Source: Sulfuricella sp.
GTDB taxonomy: Bacteria > Pseudomonadota > Gammaproteobacteria > Burkholderiales > Sulfuricellaceae
Direction: 5' to 3'
DNA length: 5,499 nucleotides
NCBI GenBank assembly: GCA_019911785.1
Contig: JAIOJM010000316.1
Span: 1-5,499 of the forward strand
Part shown: in pieces, positions 1-5,160 of the stretch
Numbering within the stretch: position 1 is the stretch's first letter
Layout: the number at the start of each line of letters is the position of its first letter
Program-made: the position numbers and the translations under genes
Notes under the pieces: generated by a model
What the model saw: only the letters and a program-made list of their open reading frames with translations
Databases searched by the model: none
What the model was told of the DNA's origin: nothing

Positions 1-62
1 ACGGTGCAGGCCTGGCAGCCGACGCATTTTTCCAGGTCTATAACCATTCCCCACTTAGCCAT
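1..62 (-). CDS. arxB: ArxB-type 4Fe-4S electron transfer subunit, N-terminal fragment (runs off the left edge)
   Basis: Only the first 20 codons are present, giving MAKWGMVIDLEKCVGCQACT and then a partial codon. The CxxCxxC run (C13, C16, C19) after an MVIDLEK strand is the first cluster motif of the four-cluster ferredoxin subunits (PsrB/DmsB/TtrB/ArxB type) that pair with molybdopterin oxidoreductases. No signal peptide is visible. Subunits of this family usually cross the membrane by riding with the Tat-exported catalytic subunit, so a periplasmic location is inferred. Start: the ATG is preceded by a perfect AAGGAGG seven bases upstream. The gene lies 21 bases after the arxA stop and is surely co-transcribed with it. 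Its role would be to carry electrons from the ArxA cluster to a membrane quinone-reactive subunit. The family call is strong; the arx name comes from context. Confidence 0.85.
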   Translation of the reverse strand, partial: MAKWGMVIDLEKCVGCQACT

Positions 63-69
63 GATCAGG

Positions 70-76
70 CCTCCTT
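70..76 (-). promoter_or_regulatory. Ribosome binding site of arxB
   Basis: AAGGAGG on the minus strand, seven bases before the ATG at 62-60. It is a full match to the anti-Shine-Dalgarno sequence and fixes the arxB start. It lies inside the 21-base gap between arxA and arxB. Confidence 0.8.
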
Positions 77-83
77 AAAAGAT

Positions 84-2900
84 TCAAACTTTCTCTACGA
101 AGACCTTGGCGCTGTGGTAGCAGCACTGGCCGGAAATTGCATCCGAAACATTCGGCGTCACTTCGTTGGTGCTGCCAGATACGCCGCTGTTCTTGGTCCA
201 GCGCCCCATGCCCCAGTGGCCATGGATCATCGGCAACGCCACGGTGTCCGGGCGGATGCCGCCATACAGCCGGGCATAGACCTCGATGGAACCGACCGTG
301 GACTTGATGCGCACCCGGTCGCCGTCCTTGATGCCGCGCTTGGCGGCGGTTTCGGGGTGGATTTCCAGATACACCGTCTTCTTGCCGCCCTGGGTCGGCT
401 GCACGCTGGCCGTGGCGTGGGGCAGGTTCCCGCTGCGCCCTTCCGCCTGCATGGCAAGTTTCGGGCTGACGAAGTGGAGGTCGCCGCCACCGGCATGGTT
501 AGCCGGAAGATATTGCGGGAAGGCGATCATTTCCGCAGGCAGCCCGAATTTCTCCATCAGATAGTGAACGTGGTGTTCTTCCTCCAGGTAGCCGGATTTG
601 AATTCGAACTTGCCACTGGGCGTCGGCATCAGTTTCTGCTTCACCGCTTCCTGCGTCATCCGCTTGGAGTAGGACTTGGTCACTTTGTCCCATTCGTAAA
701 ACTCGCCGCGAATCTGGCGCCACAGATAAGGTTTCTTGAACCAGACGCCCTTCTCCTTCCAGGTTTCGTAACTATTGACGCCGTTGTCGCCGGGTTTTTC
801 CTCGAACGCCTTGGCAATCGCCTTGATGATGTTCTCGGTGTTGCCGACCTGCTTGTAGTACTCGCCCATTGGTCCCTTGATGCGCTTGCCCAGGTCGATC
901 AGCATGTCGCCGAACACCCGCGTGTCGTACAAAGGCTTGACCGCCGGGGTGCGGATCATGGAGATCGGATAGCCCTGGTAGGGGTAGGTGTCGGCCACCT
1001 GGAGCCGCTCCAGATAGGTGTGATCGGGCAGGATCAGGTCGGAATACACCGAGGTTTCGTCCGGGAAGGGCGAGGTGTTGATAACAAAAACCTCATTCAG
1101 CATCTTTTCCCAGACCGTGCAATCCGGCCCCGAGAACACCGGCCCGGTCATGTAGAACATGACGGTGTCCATCTTGTAGGGCGCAGCGGCATTATGGTTC
1201 TTGGCGACTTCCTGCAACATGTTGCTGGCCATCGGCCATTTATCGGTTTTCACCATGTCCACGCGCGGTTTCTTGCGGTCCGGCGCCTTGGCGTAGTCGT
1301 CCATGAAATCCTCGGCCTTGACCGGCAGCTTGCCGGCAGGCGGCTTCATCTGGTAATGCAGGCCACCCTGAGAGAACATCGAACCGACCAGGGCGTTGAG
1401 CGAGTGGATCGCCATGCCGCTATAAGTGCCGTTGGTATGGGCGTGGGCGCCACGCTCGAAGACGGCGATGGCGGGATGGGTGGTGCCGAATTCACGCGCC
1501 ACGGCATGGATGGTTTTGGCCGGGATGGTGGTGATCTTTTCCGCCCACTCCGGGGTGCAGTCCTTGAGAACGGCGTTCCACCATTCCGGCAGGCCAAGCA
1601 CCCACTTCTCCTCGAACAGCGTTTGCCCGGCCTTGATTTCAGGTTCCGGTTTCTTGTCTTTATCGAGGGCCTCCCGTTGCTTGCGGTCGGTTTCTTCCGA
1701 GAGCGCTTTTTTGGCTTCTTCTTTCTCGAATTTGGCGATTTTTCCGGCAATGGCTTTTTCGGCTGCGGGGTTTCCTTTGGCCAGAACTTGTTCCTTGAGG
1801 AGCTTGGCGAGGGCCGCCTGGGTCTTGGCCTTTTCGACCGCGGCTTTTTCAGCTGCAATCTTGTCAGCGGCAGCTTTTTCGGCTGCGGCTTTTTCCTTGG
1901 CCTGCGCCCTGTTCCGGATATCTTCATCGGTGAAGGCGGCGGCCACGGCCTCGCCTGACTTGAAGCGATTCACACCATCGGCGAAATTGCCGACGAAAGG
2001 TTTGTCCCACAAGCCTTCGGTGAGGATGACATGGGCAATCGCCAGCGCCATCGCGCCGTCCGTGCCGGGCTTGATGAGCAGCGCCCGGTCGGCCGATGCT
2101 GCGCTGGTATTCAGATGCACATCGACGAAGGTCACCTTGGTCTTGGCCGCCTTGGTACGCATTACCCCCCAGGCCCGCATATTGCCGGTGAAAGGGCGAA
2201 ACGATTCCAGAAACCCGGCACCGAAAACCAGCATGTAGTTGGTATTCGCATAATCGTAAGCGTTGTAGGCGTGGTTGCCGTCGAGAATCTTCTTGGCCTC
2301 CTCGCTGCCGTCGGAACACATGGAGGAGTGCCCCAGGCCGACGTTGGGCGAGCCGTACAACGCGCTCCAGTCCTTGAACAGCCCGGCGTCGGTGGCGCCC
2401 CAGCCGCGACCGTAAATCAGCCCGAAGCGGTGGGATTCGTTTTTCTCACGCAGATCGTTCAGACGCTTGGCCGCGATATCCAATGCCTCGTCCCAACTGA
2501 TGGGCACAAATTTCGGATCCTCGTTGCGCCCCTTCTTCGGGTTGGTGCGCTTCATCGGCCCCTTGAAGCGGTCGGCGTCATAAAGCAGGTACTGCCCGTA
2601 ATGTCCCTTGGGACAGAGCTTGCCTTCGGAAAGCGGATTGTCGAGCGTGCCATACACCGCATGCACCCGTCCGTCGGTGGTGTAAACGTCAATGCCGCAA
2701 CGCGCCGGGCACTGGTGGCAAAAGCTCTTGGTGATCACCGTTTCACCAGACTTCTCCGCCCCCGTTTTGGCTTGGGCCTTGGCAATGGCCGAGAAGCCGG
2801 GCAATTGCCCGAATCCGACCGCACCGGCGGCGCCAGCCACCCCAGCCGCTTGCAGAAAACGGCGCCGACTGATTTTCGGGTTGAAGATATTCTCTTTCAT
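84..2900 (-). CDS. arxA: Arsenite oxidase of the Arx type, molybdopterin catalytic subunit (ArxA)
   Basis: A 938-residue DMSO-reductase-family enzyme, proposed to oxidise arsenite to arsenate in the periplasm. Visible in order: a Tat signal (S11-R-R-R-F-L-Q, hydrophobic Ala/Gly stretch, likely cleavage after AQA at 42-44); the 4Fe-4S motif C61-x2-C64-x3-C68-x27-C96, followed by K98; YGRGWG at 163-168, fitting the XGRGWG motif recalled for ArxA and unlike the RGRY of ArrA; C195 in HSSMCSDG, the expected cysteine ligand of molybdenum; and a C-terminal molybdopterin-dinucleotide-binding domain from about 805. Residues about 326-428 are an unusual Ala/Lys/Glu-rich helical insertion. Start: ATG at 2900 has GGAGG five bases upstream; an in-frame TTG at 2912 overlaps that site and was not used. 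The gene lies 43 bases after arxB2 and 21 before arxB. Alternatives are other Psr/Ttr-like reductases, but the motif and the arx gene order favour ArxA. Substrate is inferred, not shown. Confidence 0.85.
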   Translation of the reverse strand: MKENIFNPKISRRRFLQAAGVAGAAGAVGFGQLPGFSAIAKAQAKTGAEKSGETVITKSFCHQCPARCGIDVYTTDGRVHAVYGTLDNPLSEGKLCPKGHYGQYLLYDADRFKGPMKRTNPKKGRNEDPKFVPISWDEALDIAAKRLNDLREKNESHRFGLIYGRGWGATDAGLFKDWSALYGSPNVGLGHSSMCSDGSEEAKKILDGNHAYNAYDYANTNYMLVFGAGFLESFRPFTGNMRAWGVMRTKAAKTKVTFVDVHLNTSAASADRALLIKPGTDGAMALAIAHVILTEGLWDKPFVGNFADGVNRFKSGEAVAAAFTDEDIRNRAQAKEKAAAEKAAADKIAAEKAAVEKAKTQAALAKLLKEQVLAKGNPAAEKAIAGKIAKFEKEEAKKALSEETDRKQREALDKDKKPEPEIKAGQTLFEEKWVLGLPEWWNAVLKDCTPEWAEKITTIPAKTIHAVAREFGTTHPAIAVFERGAHAHTNGTYSGMAIHSLNALVGSMFSQGGLHYQMKPPAGKLPVKAEDFMDDYAKAPDRKKPRVDMVKTDKWPMASNMLQEVAKNHNAAAPYKMDTVMFYMTGPVFSGPDCTVWEKMLNEVFVINTSPFPDETSVYSDLILPDHTYLERLQVADTYPYQGYPISMIRTPAVKPLYDTRVFGDMLIDLGKRIKGPMGEYYKQVGNTENIIKAIAKAFEEKPGDNGVNSYETWKEKGVWFKKPYLWRQIRGEFYEWDKVTKSYSKRMTQEAVKQKLMPTPSGKFEFKSGYLEEEHHVHYLMEKFGLPAEMIAFPQYLPANHAGGGDLHFVSPKLAMQAEGRSGNLPHATASVQPTQGGKKTVYLEIHPETAAKRGIKDGDRVRIKSTVGSIEVYARLYGGIRPDTVALPMIHGHWGMGRWTKNSGVSGSTNEVTPNVSDAISGQCCYHSAKVFVEKV
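1617..1925 (-). other. Ala/Lys/Glu-rich helical insertion in ArxA (residues about 326-428)
   Basis: This segment of the arxA reading frame is almost entirely Ala, Lys, Glu, Gln and Leu, with no aromatic residue between about 324 and 390. It should form long charged helices or a coiled coil. It separates the recognisable PFVGNFADGVNRF segment from the EWWNAVLKDCTPEWAEKI segment, which in relatives are joined by a shorter loop. The codons use more A and T at third positions (many AAA, GAA, TTT on the plus strand) than the flanks. Boundaries are by eye. Confidence 0.7.
1821..1895 (-). repeat. Five imperfect 15-bp tandem repeats encoding EKAAA-like pentapeptides
   Basis: Inside arxA, residues 336-360 read as five consecutive pentads: EKAAA, EKAAA, DKIAA, EKAAV, EKAKT. 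The DNA unit is about 15 bases, with diverged third positions and substitutions, so the repeat is in-frame and not freshly expanded. The composition resembles EAAAK-type rigid helical linkers. Confidence 0.75.
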
Positions 2901-2905
2901 GGGTG

Positions 2906-2910
2906 CCTCC
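2906..2910 (-). promoter_or_regulatory. Ribosome binding site of arxA
   Basis: GGAGG on the minus strand, five bases before the ATG at 2900-2898. It decides the start in favour of MKENIFNPKISRRRFL over the in-frame TTG at 2912, and places the Tat motif at the normal distance from the N terminus. Confidence 0.75.
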
Positions 2911-2943
2911 AAAATTAACTAAAGGATCAGTATCTGATTATCT

Positions 2944-4089
2944 CTACGCAAACATCGTGCCAAATAGATCGGCGGCCAAACTACGGAATTTTTCGCAGCG
3001 CGGGCACAGGCTTTTTCCGCGCGACGCAAAACGCTCATGACAGGACGTACAGACGCCCCATGGCAAGCGTGTCAGCTCGCGCTGACCGTGCATGGCTCCA
3101 TCCACGGATGGGGCCAGGTCGAGCTCCAGCGCGCCCTCCGGGCAGCTTCGGGCGCACAGCCCGCAACTCGCGCACAGCCAGGGTTCAAAGCGGATTCCGG
3201 TCGCGGCATCATCCTCATAGCTGGACAGCGCACCCGTTGGGCACACGCGGGCGCAGACACCGTGGTTTGCACAAGTCTCGGAAATCGAAATAGCCGGGAA
3301 TAAATCAGCCGGCAGCGGCACGCCGCGCAGTTCTGCAAGGCGCTCCAGCGCCGCAATCAGGCGTATCCGCTCCGGGAAGAGTTTTCCCTCCTGCCGGATG
3401 AGGCTGCGCGGCATAATTTTAAGCGGCGGCGCGGTTCGTTCGATCACCACGTCGGCGGCCTTGCCCGCGAGAAAACTGAAAAAGGCGCGCCGCCCGATTG
3501 CCTCGCGCTCGGCGGGAACAGGAATCTCGTCGGGCATGAGAGAAACCGGCAGCGGATCGCGCCGTATTTCGGGCAGGCTCTGTTGCGGCCAGCCAAGGCG
3601 GATCAGGGCACATCGAACGAATTCGAGCTGAGCCGCCACGGGGGGTTGGGCCGAACCGCCAGCCCGGCATGTCGCGCACCAGCCTCTATCCACCAGCACT
3701 ACGGCCCGCCCTTCGCCCGTAGCGAGAACGCGCTCCAGCAAGGAAGCCGCCGAGAGACCGCCCAGGCAGGGGACGGCGTGGGTGCCTGCGGCAAGCAAAC
3801 GGGGCGGCACCTTCCAGCATTCGACGGCAAGCTCGCGGTTACCTTCCGGTAACCCGTCGGGAATCTGATATCCCCGCGCCGACAGTGCGCCGCTGGGACA
3901 GGATGCCACGCAGCGCCCGCACCCCAGACAGCCATCGGCAAGGCTGACGCCGCGCTCGCCAACCGCCAGCACCCCGGCCGGACAGGCTGCGGCGCAGCGC
4001 GAACAGGCTACGGGCGATGAGCGAACGGCAAGGCAAGCTTCCTGCTGCAAGGACAGTCCGTAGCGGGATTTCAATTCTTGGGATTGCAT
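2944..4089 (-). CDS. arxB2: Cytoplasmic polyferredoxin ArxB2 (ArxB'), 4Fe-4S protein of the arx operon
   Basis: A 381-residue cysteine-rich protein with no signal peptide, first gene of the operon. Visible in order: a ferredoxin pair (C29-x2-C32-x3-C36-P, then C54-x2-C57-x2-C60-x3-C64-P); a middle domain with C91, C108 and a C138-x2-C141 pair; an internal GRRAFFSFLAGK at 199-210; a second ferredoxin pair (C273-x2-H276-x2-C279-x3-C283-P, then C306-x2-C309-x2-C312-x3-C316-P); and a C-terminal C347-x2-C350 / C362-x2-C365 knuckle resembling a zinc ribbon. Two of the four cluster motifs lack a canonical cysteine. Known arx clusters carry such a gene directly before arxA. Its role is not established here; by analogy with NapF it could serve cytoplasmic maturation of ArxA, or electron transfer. 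Start: ATG at 4089 has GGTGA five bases upstream. An upstream in-frame ATG at 4149 gives 20 extra residues but has no ribosome site and its codons overlap the predicted sigma-54 promoter, so it is disfavoured. Confidence 0.8.
   Translation of the reverse strand: MQSQELKSRYGLSLQQEACLAVRSSPVACSRCAAACPAGVLAVGERGVSLADGCLGCGRCVASCPSGALSARGYQIPDGLPEGNRELAVECWKVPPRLLAAGTHAVPCLGGLSAASLLERVLATGEGRAVVLVDRGWCATCRAGGSAQPPVAAQLEFVRCALIRLGWPQQSLPEIRRDPLPVSLMPDEIPVPAEREAIGRRAFFSFLAGKAADVVIERTAPPLKIMPRSLIRQEGKLFPERIRLIAALERLAELRGVPLPADLFPAISISETCANHGVCARVCPTGALSSYEDDAATGIRFEPWLCASCGLCARSCPEGALELDLAPSVDGAMHGQRELTRLPWGVCTSCHERFASRGKSLCPRCEKFRSLAADLFGTMFA
3837..3854. repeat. Intragenic inverted repeat GGTTACC-N4-GGTAACC within arxB2
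   Basis: The plus strand reads GGTTACCTTCCGGTAACC, with perfect 7-bp arms around a 4-base centre. It lies in the codons for LPEGNRE of ArxB2. It has the same GGTNACC-N4-GGTAACC layout as 4240-4257 in the intergenic region, so it may be an extra regulator site. No T-run follows on either strand, so it is not an intrinsic terminator. Confidence 0.5.
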
Positions 4090-4127
4090 CAGATTCACCA
4101 GAGATTCCAGAATATATCCGGTGTCGC

Positions 4128-4144
4128 TGCAAGAACCGATCCAC
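4128..4144 (-). promoter_or_regulatory. Candidate sigma-54 (RpoN) -24/-12 promoter of the arxB2-arxA-arxB operon
   Basis: The minus strand reads GTGGATCGGTTCTTGCA. Against the consensus YTGGCACGRNNNTTGCW it keeps TGG, CG, R, TTGC and W, and misses Y and the C-A after TGG. The diagnostic GG (4142-4141) and GC (4130-4129) are separated by exactly ten bases. Transcription should start near 4117, giving a leader of about 28 bases before the ATG at 4089. AioR, the regulator of the related aerobic arsenite oxidase operon, works with sigma-54, so this is biologically sensible. Not proven without a start-site map. Confidence 0.65.
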
Positions 4145-4239
4145 CTCATTGTGAACGCCTGTAGTGGGGGCTTGGCGGTCGTGGCAGATAGCCAAAATTA
4201 AAGTAAATCCAGGAATATCATGAGAACTTGACAATAAAG

Positions 4240-4281
4240 GGTCACCATCTGGTAACCTGCAAATGCAATGGGTTACCAGAT
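4240..4281. promoter_or_regulatory. Candidate enhancer/operator: perfect 11-bp inverted repeat plus a third GGTNACC unit
   Basis: ATCTGGTAACC (4247-4257) and GGTTACCAGAT (4271-4281) are perfect inverted copies around a 13-base centre. Each arm contains GGTNACC, itself a dyad apart from its middle base. A third unit, GGTCACC, sits at 4240-4246. The units start 11 and 20 bases apart, about one and two helical turns, so all lie on roughly one face. The centre is about 147 bases upstream of the predicted sigma-54 start and 50 bases upstream of the arxX ATG. This is a typical place for an NtrC-type activator of the arx operon and could also autoregulate arxX. That ArxR is the binder is inference. 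Confidence 0.65.
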
Positions 4282-4303
4282 AAGAACCACCCGACCTGGG
4301 AAA

Positions 4304-4310
4304 TGGAGAA
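4304..4310 (+). promoter_or_regulatory. Ribosome binding site of arxX
   Basis: TGGAGAA, with its GGAG core six bases before the ATG at 4315. It supports this ATG over an upstream in-frame TTG at 4228 and ATG at 4303, and puts the signal peptide right at the N terminus. Confidence 0.7.
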
Positions 4311-4314
4311 CAGC

Positions 4315-5160
4315 ATGTTGCGCTATCTATCAAGGATTCTCGCCTTTTTCGCTGTGCTGGGCATAGCTGCACCCGTCCTGGCCGAATCCCCGACGTGGCG
4401 GGTGGGCATGACCCCGGCTTTCCTCCACGATCAGCACGTCGTGCTCGACGACTGGCGCGCCTACCTGGAAAAGAAGCTGGGGCATAAGATCGAGTTCATC
4501 CAGCGCGACAGCTACCGGGAAACCATGGATCTGCTGCGGCTGGGCAAGCTGGAATTCGCCTGGATTTGCGACTATCCCTACGTGCACCTCAAGGATCAGA
4601 TACGGCTGCTGGCCGTGCCCGTCAATCAGGGCAAGCCGCTGTACCGTTCCTACCTCATCGTTTCCGCCCGCGATCCGCACACCCAGTCGCTCGCCCAGCT
4701 CAGGGGCAAGGTGTTTGCCTATGCCGATCCCTACTCCAACACCGGCTACCTCGTGCCCCGTTACCAGCTCCATCAGATGGGCGAAAACCCGGAAAAATTC
4801 TTCAGCCGCACCTTCTTCACCTGGTCGCACCGCAAGGCCATCGAGGCGGTGGCCAGCGGCGTGGCTCAGGGCGCCTCGGTGGACAGCTTCGTGTGGGACA
4901 CCCTGGCCAAAGTCAGGCCGGAGCTGACTGCGCGCACCCGCATCGCCGCCCGCTCCCCGGAATACGGCTTCCCGCCTTTCATCGCCCACCGTTCGGTCAG
5001 CGAAGGTGATTTCAAAACCATGCAGGATGGGCTGATCCGCATGGGGCAGGATGCCGAGGGCGCCGCGCTGCTGCAGCGCCTTAACCTGGACGGCTTCACG
5101 CCCGGCGACCCCGGCATCTACCGGGGCGTTGCCGAAATGATGAAGGTCCTGGGCGAGTGA
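4315..5160 (+). CDS. arxX: Periplasmic PhnD-like substrate-binding protein, likely arsenite sensor ArxX
   Basis: A 281-residue protein with a clear Sec signal peptide (MLRYLSR, hydrophobic core, cleavage after VLA at 21-23), then a single substrate-binding domain of the phosphate/phosphonate-binding (PhnD, TtrS sensor-domain, AioX) family. Family traits visible are a TPAFLHDQ start, the FAWICDYPYV segment near 81-90, and FAYADPYSNTGYLVPRY near 133-149. The only cysteine in the protein is C85 in FAWICDYPYV; AioX, the equivalent protein of aerobic arsenite oxidisers, needs a cysteine to bind arsenite, so C85 is a candidate ligand. No permease or ATPase gene is next to it; instead a membrane sensor gene overlaps its 3' end, so it is read as the sensing partner of a two-component system and not a transporter part. 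It is divergent from the arx structural genes, as in known arxXSR loci. The family is clear; arsenite as ligand is inferred. Confidence 0.8.
   Translation: MLRYLSRILAFFAVLGIAAPVLAESPTWRVGMTPAFLHDQHVVLDDWRAYLEKKLGHKIEFIQRDSYRETMDLLRLGKLEFAWICDYPYVHLKDQIRLLAVPVNQGKPLYRSYLIVSARDPHTQSLAQLRGKVFAYADPYSNTGYLVPRYQLHQMGENPEKFFSRTFFTWSHRKAIEAVASGVAQGASVDSFVWDTLAKVRPELTARTRIAARSPEYGFPPFIAHRSVSEGDFKTMQDGLIRMGQDAEGAALLQRLNLDGFTPGDPGIYRGVAEMMKVLGE

Larger units (their letters stand above)
4150..4314. promoter_or_regulatory. Divergent arxB2/arxX control region
   Basis: Noncoding stretch between the two divergent operons, with the arxB2 leader continuing to 4090. It contains an AT-rich block at about 4190-4239 in otherwise GC-rich DNA, which would suit DNA bending between an enhancer and a sigma-54 promoter, and the GGTNACC inverted-repeat site. 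A TTGACA at 4228-4233 faces arxX but has no convincing -10 partner. No RNA gene or small ORF was recognised. Confidence 0.6.

Noticed and set aside
114..1958. A 614-codon open frame on the plus strand, antisense to arxA
   Set aside because: It lies opposite a gene with clear family motifs throughout, its translation is rich in His, Arg, Gly and Val with no recognisable domain, and such long antisense frames are common in GC-rich coding DNA.
84..2900. Identity as tetrathionate (TtrA), polysulfide (PsrA) or sulfite (SoeA) enzyme
   Set aside because: The TtrS-like sensing genes first suggested tetrathionate reductase, but YGRGWG, the polyferredoxin gene directly upstream and the separate binding-protein gene fit arx better. 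A phylogeny would settle it.
2031..2918. A 295-codon plus-strand frame opposite the 5' half of arxA
   Set aside because: Shadow of arxA: no domain, no convincing ribosome site, and it covers the conserved cluster and Tat-signal codons.
3837..3854. Intrinsic terminator within arxB2
   Set aside because: The stem is only 7 bp with no T-run on either strand, and it lies in the middle of an intact coding frame.
4090..4149. Longer arxB2 starting at the ATG at 4149
   Set aside because: There is no ribosome site before it, the extra 20 residues show no family character, and the candidate sigma-54 element would lie inside the coding region, leaving the ATG upstream of the transcription start.
4228..4256. 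Sigma-70 promoter for arxX with TTGACA at 4228-4233
   Set aside because: The -35 is perfect but the hexamer 17 bases downstream, GGTAAC, matches only three of six -10 positions. It could be activator-dependent, but the sequence alone does not support calling it.
4228..4314. Longer arxX starting at TTG 4228
   Set aside because: It would put 29 polar residues before a good signal peptide and run through the inverted-repeat operator; ATG 4315 has a proper ribosome site.
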